From positions 1 through 64,000 of the forward strand of contig NZ_NOXX01000215.1 in assembly GCF_002251775.1 (NCBI RefSeq): 64,000 bases of DNA, read 5' to 3'. The position numbers were made by a program, and so were the translations under genes. Below the pieces are notes generated by a model, which was not told the origin of the DNA, made no database searches, and saw only the letters and a list, made by a program, of their open reading frames with translations. The stretch's first letter is position 1. Each line of letters begins with the position of its first letter. Origin of the DNA: Flavobacterium aurantiibacter. GTDB taxonomy: Bacteria > Bacteroidota > Bacteroidia > Flavobacteriales > Flavobacteriaceae. This document shows, one piece after another, positions 7,875 to 16,277 of the stretch.

Positions 7875-8818
7875 ATGAAATACCTACCAACGTTACTACT
7901 TCTATTCGCACTTACTTCATACAGCCAAGAATCGGTACAAATCATCTATCTAGATTCACTCGATCAAAAAACGGCTTACAGCAAACACAAATCATACGCA
8001 AGTATTAGTGCTGCAGAATCATCGGGAAGCTTTGAAGTGAGTCAGTTTTTAAAAGACGGGATTTTAATTGCCAAAGGCAAAAGTGCAGAACCAAATACTT
8101 GGGTAAAAACAGGAATCGTTACCGCATATTTTCCCGATGGGACAATAAAAAGTAAAATTACTTACGAGAAAGATATACCTAGCGGTACTGCTGAATTTTG
8201 GTATGCGAATGGAAAAAACAACTTGAAGGATCGTACCACATCCCTGAAAACAATAAAATCCAAAATTTAAAAATCGATAATTTCTGGGACGCAAATGGAA
8301 ATCACCAAGTATCGAACGGAAATGGCTCTTACGAGGGTACTACTACTGAGGTTTTTGGTTACGAAATTCTGGAAAAAGGAACAATCAAAGACGGATATCG
8401 AGACGGTAGCTGGATATTGACAAGCATAAACAACAAAGAAAAATGGACCTTGAATTACGCTAATAACGCTTTTACAGACGGCATTTATGTAGACGATAAG
8501 GGCAATTCTGAAAATTTTACAGAATTATATACGTCTCCAATAGACAACGGTGGTAAGGAAAAAATAATGAAGCACTTGGTAAAAAATTTAATCATACCAG
8601 AGAATCTAACTTCTAATATTAAAGTCATTGCAAAGTTAACAATTGGCCTGCAGGGAGGTATCTCTAATGTTACTTTCCCAGATAAACTCGACGCCACGCT
8701 CGAAAAGAACATCAAAAGCGCATTACTTCGATTAAAGGATGTAAAACCAGCAACAAAACTGGGCAAGAAAATTAGCTATACGATTTCCTTTCCCATTAAC
8801 ATACAAGCCAGCAAATAG
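7875..8818 (+). pseudogene. Secreted MORN-like/TonB-C-like protein gene broken by a -1 frameshift
   Basis: The first frame (7875-8270) encodes a signal peptide and a MORN-type antitoxin-like repeat (GTIKSKITYEKDIPSGTAEFW). It then drifts into a short nonsense tail. The frame one base back (from about 8198 to 8818) continues the same repeat as GKKQLEGSYH and runs to a C-terminal domain (about 60 residues before the end) that resembles the TonB C-terminal fold. The shift point is an A-run at 8213-8218 where one extra A would restore a single protein of about 315 residues. The function is unknown. It may be a true pseudogene, a homopolymer sequencing error, or a slippage-dependent gene. Confidence 0.7.
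8213..8219 (+). other. A AAA AAC heptamer at the frameshift point
   Basis: In the zero frame the ribosome reads GGA AAA AAC, so positions 8213-8219 spell X_XXY_YYZ, a canonical -1 slippery heptamer. A -1 slip here leads straight into the long downstream frame. I see no strong stem-loop 5-10 nt downstream, which weakens a programmed role. Confidence 0.5.
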
Positions 8819-8921
8819 ATAAAAGAGCGCAATTACTTCATATTTACATGTGTAAAACGCCAGAATGCTCCCAAATACAAACTGGAAACTGTCCTAAAGA
8901 AAACGGTTTCTAAAATTTTAT

Positions 8922-8952
8922 TTTGCACAACGCGAATTAAAACATACCTTTG
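8922..8952 (+). promoter_or_regulatory. rpsO promoter
   Basis: TTTG (8922-8925), a 19-nt spacer, then TACCTTTG (8945-8952) is a full match to the Bacteroidota housekeeping promoter. Transcription should start near 8956, giving a leader of about 50 nt. Confidence 0.85.
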
Positions 8953-9008
8953 CAGCCGAATTGCAAAAACAACAATTCATACATAATAATCATTTTAACA
9001 ATATTAGC

Positions 9009-9278
9009 ATGTACTTAACTAAAGAAGTAAAAGAAGAAATTTTCACAAAGCACGGCGGTTCAGCTGGAAATACAGGTTCGGCTGAAGGTCAAATCGCTTT
9101 GTTCACATTCCGTATCAACCACCTAACAGGTCACTTGAAAAAGAATCGCCACGACTACAACACGGAGCGCTCTCTTGTGAAGTTGGTAGGAAAGCGCAGA
9201 AGCTTGCTTGATTATCTGAAAAACAAAGATATCAACAGATACCGCGAAATCATCAAGGAATTGAATATTAGAAAATAA
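9009..9278 (+). CDS. rpsO: 30S ribosomal protein S15
   Basis: This 89-residue protein has the standard S15 length and motifs: GSAEGQIALFTFRINHLTGH (about 23-42), HLKKNRHDYNTERSLVKLVGKRR and a basic C-terminus. S15 binds 16S rRNA early in 30S assembly. I chose the ATG giving MYLTKEVKEE, since upstream in-frame codons lie in the leader after the promoter. The rpsO-pnp order seen here is widespread in bacteria. A strong terminator separates the two genes, so pnp probably has its own transcription or depends on read-through. Confidence 0.97.
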   Translation: MYLTKEVKEEIFTKHGGSAGNTGSAEGQIALFTFRINHLTGHLKKNRHDYNTERSLVKLVGKRRSLLDYLKNKDINRYREIIKELNIRK

Positions 9279-9287
9279 TCAAAAGGG

Positions 9288-9318
9288 AAAAGAGGTGCTT
9301 ACGCGCCTCTTTTTTTTA
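9288..9318 (+). terminator. rpsO terminator
   Basis: GAGGTGC pairs with GCGCCTC (one U-G pair) around a TTAC loop, with an A-run before and eight T after. It lies 10 nt past the rpsO stop codon. Confidence 0.9.
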
Positions 9319-9450
9319 CACGACTTTCAGCCCTAAACAACTGATAGTCAAATTGCCAAAAGCAGAAAAAAAGTACGGTTTTTCATTGGGCGCACACAAC
9401 TACAACAACAACACAGCTACCCATTGTTTAATCAAGTGAATTAAATTTTT

Positions 9451-11706
9451 ATGATTCCAAACGTATTTAAAGAGGTTATCGATTTAGGAGACGGAAGAAC
9501 CATCTCAATCGAAACCGGAAAACTTGCCAAACTGGCAGACGGCTCTGTTGTAATTAGAATGGGCGACACCATGTTGCTCGGAACGGTTGTTTCCGCAAGA
9601 AAAGCCAGCCCAGGCGTTGATTTTCTACCATTAACCGTAGATTATCGCGAAAAATTCGCCGCCGCCGGACGTTTCCCAGGCGGATTCTTCAAAAGAGAAG
9701 CCCGACCAAGCGACGCTGAGGTGCTTACCATGCGACTAGTAGATCGCGTTCTCAGACCTCTTTTCCCTGACGATTATCACGCCGAAACGCAAGTGATGAT
9801 TCAACTGATGTCGCACGACGAATCCGTGATGCCCGATGCACTTGCAGGTCTTGCAGCTTCTGCGGCCCTTGCCCTATCAGACATCCCGTTTCCAACACTC
9901 ATCTCTGAGGTGCGCGTAGGTCGTATCAACGGCCAATTCGTAATCAATCCGAGTAAAGAGCAACTCGAAAATTCCGACATCGACATGATCATCGGTGCTT
10001 CACGCGATACCATTGCTATGGTGGAAGGTGAAATGAAAGAAATTTCTGAAAAAGAAATGGTGGAAGCCATCAAATTTGCACACGAAGCCATCAAAATTCA
10101 AATCGATGCACAAGAGCGTTTACGCGATGCTTTTGGCAAAAAAGAAGTGCGTACCTACGAAGAAGAACGCCACGATGCCGAATTAGAAGCGAAAATTCAC
10201 GAGTTGGTGTACAACCAATACTACGAAGTAGCGCAATCGGGAACAGGAAAACAAGAACGTGGCGAGCGTTTTTCTGAAATTAAAGAAGCTGCTAAAGCTA
10301 CTTTTACCGAGGAAGAATTGGCAGAAAACGGCGACTTAATCAGCAAGTACATTTACAAAACGCAAAAAGAAGCCGTTAGAAACGTAATTCTTGATTTAGG
10401 CGTTCGCCTCGACGGCAGAAAAACTACCGAAATCAGACCTATTTGGTGCGAGGTGGATTATTTGCCACGTGTTCACGGATCGGCTTTGTTTACACGAGGT
10501 GAAACTCAGGCATTAGCAACAGCTACTTTGGGTACTTCGCGCGAAGCAAATATCATCGATTCGCCTTCAGAACAAGGAGAAGAAAAATTCTACCTACACT
10601 ATAACTTCCCACCGTTTTCAACCGGAGAAGCGAAACCATTACGCGGAACGTCGCGTCGTGAGGTCGGACACGGAAACTTGGCGCAACGTGCCTTGAAAAA
10701 CATGATTCCTGCCGATTGCCCGTACACTGTACGTATCGTTTCAGAAGTTTTAGAATCCAACGGATCGTCGTCGATGGCAACGGTTTGTGCGGGAACTTTA
10801 GCACTGATGGACGCTGGTGTGCAAATGATTAAGCCCGTTTCAGGTATTGCCATGGGATTGATTAGCGACAGTAAAACCGGACGTTGGGCGGTATTGTCGG
10901 ACATCTTAGGTGATGAAGATCACTTAGGAGATATGGACTTTAAAGTTACCGGTACTGCCGACGGTATAACGGCTTGTCAAATGGATATTAAAATCGACGG
11001 TTTGGCGTACGACATCATGGAAAAAGCTTTGGATCAAGCACGTGAAGGCCGACTTCACATCTTGGGCAAGCTTACCGAAACGATGGCGCAACCACGTGCC
11101 GATGTGAAAACGTTTGCACCGAAAATCATTATGCGTACCATTCCAGGAGCCTACATCGGAGCCCTTATCGGACCGGGTGGAAAAGTGATTCAAGAATTGC
11201 AAAAAGCTACCAAAACAACTATTGTTATCAATGAAGTTGACGAACAAGGCGTTGTTGAAATATTAGGTACCGATCCAGACGGAATTGCAGCGGTGTTGGC
11301 CAAAATTGACAGCATTATCTTCAAACCAGAAGTGGGCGAAACCTACGAAGTGAAAGTGATTAAGCTCTTAGATTTCGGTGCAGTTGTAGAATATACGGCA
11401 GCTCCAGGAAACGAGATTTTACTTCACGTTTCCGAACTTTCGTGGGAGCGTACAGAAAACGTTACCGACGTGGTTAATATGGGCGATGTTTTTGAGGTGA
11501 AATACATGGGTATCGATCCGAAAACGAAGAAAGAACGTGTTTCGAAAAAGGCTTTGTTGCCACGTCCTCCAAGAGACGAGAATCGTCCGCCGCGCGATGA
11601 AAACCGCGGGCCACGAAACGACGATCGCGGACCGAGAAAAGATTTCAAAGGCCCAAGACCCGACAACAGAGGACCGCGCGAAAACCGCGAAGAAAAATCC
11701 GAATAA
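9451..11706 (+). CDS. pnp: Polyribonucleotide nucleotidyltransferase (PNPase)
   Basis: The 751-residue enzyme degrades RNA 3'-5' by phosphorolysis. It has two RNase PH domains: the first contains [20 protein letters not shown], the second [15 protein letters not shown] and [20 protein letters not shown]. These are followed by a KH domain ([16 protein letters not shown], about 570-585) and an S1 domain ([17 protein letters not shown] through LLHVSELSW). The tail from about 705 is an RNA-binding-like basic extension with repeated [19 protein letters not shown] units. Family length is about 700, so the tail accounts for the excess. A clear terminator follows. Confidence 0.97.
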   Translation: MIPNVFKEVIDLGDGRTISIETGKLAKLADGSVVIRMGDTMLLGTVVSARKASPGVDFLPLTVDYREKFAAAGRFPGGFFKREARPSDAEVLTMRLVDRVLRPLFPDDYHAETQVMIQLMSHDESVMPDALAGLAASAALALSDIPFPTLISEVRVGRINGQFVINPSKEQLENSDIDMIIGASRDTIAMVEGEMKEISEKEMVEAIKFAHEAIKIQIDAQERLRDAFGKKEVRTYEEERHDAELEAKIHELVYNQYYEVAQSGTGKQERGERFSEIKEAAKATFTEEELAENGDLISKYIYKTQKEAVRNVILDLGVRLDGRKTTEIRPIWCEVDYLPRVHGSALFTRGETQALATATLGTSREANIIDSPSEQGEEKFYLHYNFPPFSTGEAKPLRGTSRREVGHGNLAQRALKNMIPADCPYTVRIVSEVLESNGSSSMATVCAGTLALMDAGVQMIKPVSGIAMGLISDSKTGRWAVLSDILGDEDHLGDMDFKVTGTADGITACQMDIKIDGLAYDIMEKALDQAREGRLHILGKLTETMAQPRADVKTFAPKIIMRTIPGAYIGALIGPGGKVIQELQKATKTTIVINEVDEQGVVEILGTDPDGIAAVLAKIDSIIFKPEVGETYEVKVIKLLDFGAVVEYTAAPGNEILLHVSELSWERTENVTDVVNMGDVFEVKYMGIDPKTKKERVSKKALLPRPPRDENRPPRDENRGPRNDDRGPRKDFKGPRPDNRGPRENREEKSE

Positions 11707-11728
11707 ATAGAAAATTCGAATAATAATG

Positions 11729-11757
11729 AAGACCGCTGCATTGGCGGTCTTTTTTTT
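11729..11757 (+). terminator. pnp terminator
   Basis: AAGACCGC pairs with GCGGTCTT across a 7-nt loop and is followed by a T-run. It lies 23 nt after the pnp stop codon. Confidence 0.9.
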
Positions 11758-11820
11758 GGATTTAATTGGGGCGTGCCGGCGCAAAAAAGCAGTTACCCAA
11801 AGGAACATAGTGCACGCGCC

Positions 11821-11903
11821 GTCCGGCTTTCGGCTATATCTTTTCGCGCCGCGTTGCTCTGCGAAAAGGATACCGCCTCAATCCGTCACGCGGCAATCGT
11901 TAC
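11821..11903. repeat. Dispersed structured repeat, copy A, in the pnp-12189 spacer
   Basis: The copy contains GGCTATATCTTTTCGC, a short loop, then GCGAAAAGGATACCGC and finally GGCAATCGTTAC. The arms TATCTTTTCGC and GCGAAAAGGATA pair into a hairpin. The order TATCTTTT - loop - AAAAGGAT.CCGC - GGCAATCGTTAC is shared with copy B at 53626-53717. The surrounding spacer (11758-12188) is GC-rich in this half and AT-rich in the second half. I see no gene in it. Confidence 0.75.
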
Positions 11904-12188
11904 AAAAATAACGTTTCAAGAACATGAATTAGAAACAATACGCCTCTACTTTTATGAGTGCCGTGCTGTACATTTTTTATAAGAAGAATAAAGATTTTAA
12001 AAAAACGGAAAATCAAACTGAAATTGCAACATACGCCTAAACGGTTTACCTGCAATACCAGTCTTTCTAGATGCCTGCACCACGATTTGCAAAGTTAAAT
12101 TTTAAAGAAATTGAACTAGCTTGAATTATCACAGTCTCAAACTATTGTATATTCGAGCAGAAAAACTAACTTGTAGTATAGTAGGATT

Positions 12189-13622
12189 ATGAAAAAAATA
12201 GTGTGGGCACTTTTCCTTACAACTGCCGTATGGTCACAACAAATAGTCAAAACGTTTAATGTAAAGCTGGAAAAGAAAACCGGAGTATTTCACGTAATTG
12301 AAGAACAGAAAAAACAAATCGCTTTGTTCTTTACCGATAAAAAATCGGTTCGTGCGCTCCGATTAGACGATAATTTTCAGTTCATCGATTCGATTAACGC
12401 CGCACGAATCGATAAAAAATACGATGCTATAATTGGCTCTAGCGTTTCAGACAACCGATACTATGTTTATTGGTCGACACCCAACAACAAAGAAATCGTT
12501 GCCCAATGCTTTGATTTCGGAACTAAACAGACCAGCGAAAAAGCGCATAAGTTTGGTTTTTCAGAAGAACGCCTATTTAAGAAAATAACGGTCAATAACA
12601 TCTTTTACCTCATTACCGCAACGAAAAACGAAAGCATTTTAAATCTATATGCTTTTGCAGATGGTAACGTGACCAAAAAAAGCATCGACTTGTCGAACAT
12701 AGCCTTTATAAACGAGGAAATGAAACGAACCAAATTGTGGGACATTTTAAGTGCGCAAACAGACATTGATTTCCCTTTTGCCGTGCAGAATATTTTAAAT
12801 GAAACACCGCCATCGCTGGCATTTAGCGCAAGTAAAAGAAAAGTATATGTGAAAGACAACACGCTGATTTTTGTTTTCGACACCAACCAGAGTTTTTCGC
12901 AAATGCTGCGTATCGATTTAAATGATTTTTCTGTTTCGCAAACCGCATTTCAGCAACCATTTTTAATTGAAACCGAACTTGGCTACAACGATTCCAATTC
13001 GTTTTTGGTGGATGACAAGCTCATTCAAATGAAAATTAACTCAGAAAAAATGAAGATTTCGGTTAAAAATATGGATAAGACGGAGCTAAAACTTATTGAA
13101 CTGACCGACGAGCAAGAAATTGATTTTAAAAACTCGCCCATAATCCAAGAAAATGGCAATATTAAAAACACCCGTGTTTTAGAAACTTCAAATCAGCTGC
13201 TTCGCAAAATATACAACACCAACCCTTCCATAAGTTGCTACAGTTTTAATGATAAAATATACCTGACTTTAGGAGGCGTATCGGTTAATACGGCGAACAA
13301 TGGTGTCGCAACAGGGGTCTTGATTGGCGGTTTAGCAGGTGGTTTAATTGCAGCTGCTCTTTCCAGTAATTACTCGGTAGATAACCTCGATTCGTACGCG
13401 AACCGAAAAATCATGTACATTAATTGTGTATTCGACAAAAATTTCAACCATATTGAAGGAGATATTATTAGACTTCCCTTCGACAGGTTACGCAAATTTG
13501 CTTTCGAAAATGAGAAACTTACCGCTCGAAGCATTTTTCAAATCAATAAGCAGTTGTTCTTTGGTGGCTACGATAACGAAAATCAAACCTACTCGTTTTA
13601 CCGCTTTAGTAACTCCTTGTAA
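12189..13622 (+). CDS. Secreted protein of unknown function
   Basis: I do not recognise this 477-residue protein. It has a signal peptide (MKKIVWALFLTTAVWSQ) and a long soluble region rich in alternating beta-strand-like segments, with repeated phrases such as NRYYVYWSTPNNKEIVAQCF and NIFYLITATKNESILNLYAF that suggest a propeller-like fold. Near residues 372-392 a glycine-rich hydrophobic stretch (GVATGVLIGGLAGGLIAAAL) resembles a glycine-zipper insertion and is unusual in an exported beta protein. It has no obvious operon partner and lies between pnp and rpoD. Function is unassigned. Confidence 0.8.
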   Translation: MKKIVWALFLTTAVWSQQIVKTFNVKLEKKTGVFHVIEEQKKQIALFFTDKKSVRALRLDDNFQFIDSINAARIDKKYDAIIGSSVSDNRYYVYWSTPNNKEIVAQCFDFGTKQTSEKAHKFGFSEERLFKKITVNNIFYLITATKNESILNLYAFADGNVTKKSIDLSNIAFINEEMKRTKLWDILSAQTDIDFPFAVQNILNETPPSLAFSASKRKVYVKDNTLIFVFDTNQSFSQMLRIDLNDFSVSQTAFQQPFLIETELGYNDSNSFLVDDKLIQMKINSEKMKISVKNMDKTELKLIELTDEQEIDFKNSPIIQENGNIKNTRVLETSNQLLRKIYNTNPSISCYSFNDKIYLTLGGVSVNTANNGVATGVLIGGLAGGLIAAALSSNYSVDNLDSYANRKIMYINCVFDKNFNHIEGDIIRLPFDRLRKFAFENEKLTARSIFQINKQLFFGGYDNENQTYSFYRFSNSL

Positions 13623-13685
13623 TTACGGGAAGTAGTAGTTTAGTTTTTTGCTGGCCTTTTTAAGTACACAGTTTTCTCTGGAAAC

Positions 13686-13876
13686 GATACGCCGCAATAG
13701 CGATTGACGCGAAAAGGGGACAAAAAACAGCGCGTGCGCACCGCGAGTTTTAAGGGCGACCAGCGGAAGCACGCAAAACCGCTGGTGTGCCGCAGCTGTT
13801 TGCGAACCCTTGCAGCAAAAAGCGCGACGCTGCGGTGTACGGAATTTCCACTATTGCCGCAGCGGATTGCCCAAAA
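13686..13876. repeat. GC-rich multi-hairpin repeat region upstream of rpoD
   Basis: This gene-free stretch stands out by GC content. It contains at least two perfect hairpins: ACCAGCGG (13759-13766) with CCGCTGGT (13779-13786), and CGCTGCGG (13828-13835) with CCGCAGCG (13857-13864). The segment GGGCGACCAGCGGAAGC is shared, with one change, with 497-513 and with the minus strand around 21837-21852, so this is another member of the dispersed repeat family. The rest of 13623-14008 holds the rpoD promoter and leader. Confidence 0.65.
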
Positions 13877-13923
13877 AAAATAAACATAACATAATCAGAA
13901 CTTTACGTTTAATTCTGAAATAA

Positions 13924-13956
13924 TTTGGAAGAAATTTTTGGCTGTGTGTAACTTTT
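13924..13956 (+). promoter_or_regulatory. Candidate rpoD promoter
   Basis: TTTG (13924-13927), 21 nt, then TAACTTTT (13949-13956), one mismatch to TAnnTTTG. It would give a leader of about 50 nt. Confidence 0.4.
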
Positions 13957-13995
13957 TGACAGAGCGCTGCGTACAAGTACTGTATCCATAACAGC

Positions 13996-14001
13996 AAGGA
14001 G
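13996..14001 (+). promoter_or_regulatory. Strong Shine-Dalgarno before rpoD
   Basis: AAGGAG lies 7 nt before the ATG at 14009. Strong Shine-Dalgarno sites are uncommon in Bacteroidota, so its presence fixes the start and suggests efficient or regulated translation. Confidence 0.65.
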
Positions 14002-14008
14002 TTAAAAA

Positions 14009-14872
14009 ATGAGACAACTCAAAATTACCAAGCAGGTTACCAATCGGGAAACTGCATCGTTAGATAAGTATTTACAAGAAATCGGAAAGGTTGATTTGAT
14101 TACCGCTGATGAGGAAGTTGAATTGGCACAGAAGATTAAAGCCGGCGACCAGCGCGCGTTAGAAAAGCTTACCAAAGCCAACTTGCGTTTCGTGGTTTCG
14201 GTTGCTAAACAATATCAGAATCAAGGACTTACACTTCCGGATTTAATTAATGAAGGAAACTTAGGATTGATAAAAGCCGCACAACGTTTTGACGAAACAC
14301 GTGGATTTAAATTCATTTCGTACGCCGTTTGGTGGATCAGACAATCGATTTTACAAGCTTTGGCCGAACAATCGCGTATTGTGCGTTTGCCGCTGAACAA
14401 AATCGGTTCGATTAATAAAATTAACAAAATGTACGCTTTGTTGGAGCAATCGAACGAGCGTCCGCCTAGTGCCGAGGAAATTGCGAAAGAGCTCGACATG
14501 ACGGTAAACGACGTGAAGGAGTCGATGAAAAACTCAGGCCGTCACCTTTCGATGGATGCTCCTTTAGTGGAAGGAGAGGATTCGAATTTATACGACGTAT
14601 TGCGTTCGGGCGAATCGCCAAATCCGGATCGCGAATTGATTCACGAATCGTTGCGCATCGAAATTGAGCGTTCGTTAGAGACCCTAACACCAAGAGAAGC
14701 CGATGTAGTGCGCTTGTATTTTGGTTTGGGCGACCAACACCCGATGACCTTAGAAGAAATTGGTGAAACCTTTGATTTGACCCGCGAACGCGTTCGACAA
14801 ATTAAAGAAAAAGCGATCAGACGCTTAAAACATACCTCAAGAAGCAAAATTTTAAAAACTTATTTGGGATAA
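14009..14872 (+). CDS. rpoD: Primary RNA polymerase sigma-70 factor
   Basis: The 287-residue sigma factor has regions 1.2 ([20 protein letters not shown]), 2 ([18 protein letters not shown] through [16 protein letters not shown]), 3 and 4, ending with the helix-turn-helix [20 protein letters not shown]. It lacks region 1.1 and the non-conserved insert of proteobacterial RpoD. That short form is the normal primary sigma of Bacteroidota, which recognises the TTTG/TAnnTTTG promoters seen elsewhere in this window. A Shine-Dalgarno supports the start. Two terminators follow. Confidence 0.95.
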   Translation: MRQLKITKQVTNRETASLDKYLQEIGKVDLITADEEVELAQKIKAGDQRALEKLTKANLRFVVSVAKQYQNQGLTLPDLINEGNLGLIKAAQRFDETRGFKFISYAVWWIRQSILQALAEQSRIVRLPLNKIGSINKINKMYALLEQSNERPPSAEEIAKELDMTVNDVKESMKNSGRHLSMDAPLVEGEDSNLYDVLRSGESPNPDRELIHESLRIEIERSLETLTPREADVVRLYFGLGDQHPMTLEEIGETFDLTRERVRQIKEKAIRRLKHTSRSKILKTYLG

Positions 14873-14897
14873 ATAATAAGTTTTACGATTTTTACGG

Positions 14898-14975
14898 CGA
14901 ACAACAGTCTGATTAACTGTTCGTTTTTTGATTGATGATTGAAACTCCGGCTGATTACCGGAGTTTTGTTTTTTT
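14898..14975 (+). terminator. Two consecutive terminators after rpoD
   Basis: The first hairpin has CGAACA and TGTTCG arms (14898-14923, with an internal bulge) and six T. The second is stronger: AAACTCCGG (14942-14950) pairs with CCGGAGTTT (14958-14966), followed by a T-rich run. From here to 15215 the spacer holds only AT-rich sequence and candidate -7 boxes. Confidence 0.85.
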
Positions 14976-15160
14976 GGGAGATTGCGTTCTACAGTTGCAA
15001 ATAATGATAAAGTTTCGATAGAAAAAAGGTACTAAGCTAACCCCCAAGTAGTAAACTTAATTATATCAAACTTCAAAAAAACAACAAGGTAAAATTACTT
15101 TTGTCGCTCTGCTGAGATTGTCAAAAAGTTATTCTTTAATGTTAAATTTTTATCCGAACG

Positions 15161-15168
15161 TATCTTTG
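15161..15168 (+). promoter_or_regulatory. Candidate -7 element for the mini-ORF/GLPGLI/receptor operon
   Basis: TATCTTTG is a full match to TAnnTTTG, 47 nt before the ATT at 15216. A second box, TACTTTTG, lies at 15096-15103. No good -33 TTTG is seen for either. Confidence 0.45.
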
Positions 15169-15215
15169 TAAATTAAAATACTTATATTTGTTGCATAACT
15201 TTACATTTTTAATTT

Positions 15216-15437
15216 ATTAAAAAGCTATTTTTTACAATTGCAGCATTAATTGGTTTTGCAACCGCGTCTAACGCACAATGCAACCAGCAATCAACTTTAT
15301 TAATCACAGAATGCGGCAGATGGTGTGTTACTGTGCAAGTTAAGCTTACTGGCTACCTAGAAGTTGATGCAGTCGCGCCGAGATACAGAAAGCCAACACT
15401 TGAAGAACTTCAGTTTGCCGCATCTGTCTTATGTTAA
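15216..15437 (+). CDS. Small secreted Cys-containing peptide with an ATT start
   Basis: A 73-codon frame begins ATT AAA AAG CTA and reads as a textbook signal peptide, (M)KKLFFTIAALIGFATASNA, followed by a mature peptide of about 53 residues with four cysteines (positions 22, 33, 37, 73, the last being the final residue). An in-frame TAA at 15210-15212 excludes an upstream start, and no ATG, GTG or TTG occurs early in the frame. So either ATT initiates, as known for infC and pcnB in E. coli, or an ATG was lost. The stop lies 9 nt before the GLPGLI gene. No family is recognised. The order secreted peptide - GLPGLI - receptor suggests the peptide may belong to that system. Confidence 0.55.
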   Translation: MKKLFFTIAALIGFATASNAQCNQQSTLLITECGRWCVTVQVKLTGYLEVDAVAPRYRKPTLEELQFAASVLC

Positions 15438-15446
15438 ATTAACGAT

Positions 15447-16277
15447 ATGACAAAATGCATTTTTTTTACAATTGTGCTTACTTCTTCTTTTTTATTCGGT
15501 CAAGCTCCAAAGAAATCTACGACTGATGTTAAAATAACATACCAATTAAAATACAAACGTTTGGTAGATTCTGAAGATCGGAAAATTTCGCAGGGAGTTC
15601 TTCTAATAGGCAGAGACAATTCTTTCTTTTCGTTTGAAGGTATGATCGAACTTAACAAATTAAAAAAGGAAAAGGAGTTAACTATTGATGACGTAATGGC
15701 AAATCAACCACCCTATTATCTTGTTATTAAGAGAGAAAAAGGCAATTTAGTGCATTATGAGTCAATCGTTAATGATTACTACCTAATTAATGAACCTGTT
15801 TTGGTTAATTGGGACTTAATTAACCAAGATAGTTTGATTGGTAAAGTGAACTGTAAAAAAGCAATTACCAACTACGGTGGTCGGAAATGGATTGCATGGT
15901 ATAATCCCGAAATTGCTGTTTCAACCGGACCTTATGTATTTGATGGCTTACCGGGACTGATTTATAAAATCTCTGACTCCGAAAACACATTCACTTTCGA
16001 TCTTGAAGAAATAAAAAACGAGAAATTCGAAGTTGACTCCAATATTGCAAACTACTTTATTAACAGCGAACAAAAACCCTTCGAAGCCATATCTAGAGAA
16101 AAATTTTTCAAGATACGATCGCGACTAAACCGAATGAGTCTCGACCAACGGATGGCTTACATGAATCGAAGCAAGGAAGAGCAAGAGAAGTTATTGATTA
16201 CAGACGAGAACGGGGAGGCAATTCGAACAAATTCGCCCGCTAAAGCAAAAAATTTCTTTGAAAAAGACCAATTGTAG
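15447..16277 (+). CDS. GLPGLI family protein
   Basis: The 276-residue exported protein has a signal peptide (about 1-19) and the family signature FDGLPGLIYKISD at about 170-182, preceded by the usual WIAWYNPEIAVSTGPYVF block. GLPGLI proteins occur in many Bacteroidota, often as paralogues and often beside outer-membrane receptors; their function is not established. The stop codon overlaps the GTG start of the next gene by one base (TAGTG), so the two are translationally coupled. A small secreted peptide frame lies directly upstream. Confidence 0.88.
   Translation: MTKCIFFTIVLTSSFLFGQAPKKSTTDVKITYQLKYKRLVDSEDRKISQGVLLIGRDNSFFSFEGMIELNKLKKEKELTIDDVMANQPPYYLVIKREKGNLVHYESIVNDYYLINEPVLVNWDLINQDSLIGKVNCKKAITNYGGRKWIAWYNPEIAVSTGPYVFDGLPGLIYKISDSENTFTFDLEEIKNEKFEVDSNIANYFINSEQKPFEAISREKFFKIRSRLNRMSLDQRMAYMNRSKEEQEKLLITDENGEAIRTNSPAKAKNFFEKDQL

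Noticed and set aside
8198-8818. Independent gene with a TTG start
   Set aside because: Its N-terminus continues the MORN repeat of the upstream frame and it lacks its own signal peptide or promoter; a frameshifted single gene explains it better.
11419-11808. Minus-strand open frames opposite the pnp tail
   Set aside because: They mirror the repetitive Arg/Pro-rich pnp tail and have no independent support.
15096-15103. TACTTTTG as the main promoter of the GLPGLI operon
   Set aside because: It matches the -7 box but is further from the first gene than TATCTTTG at 15161, and neither has a -33 element; kept only as an alternative.
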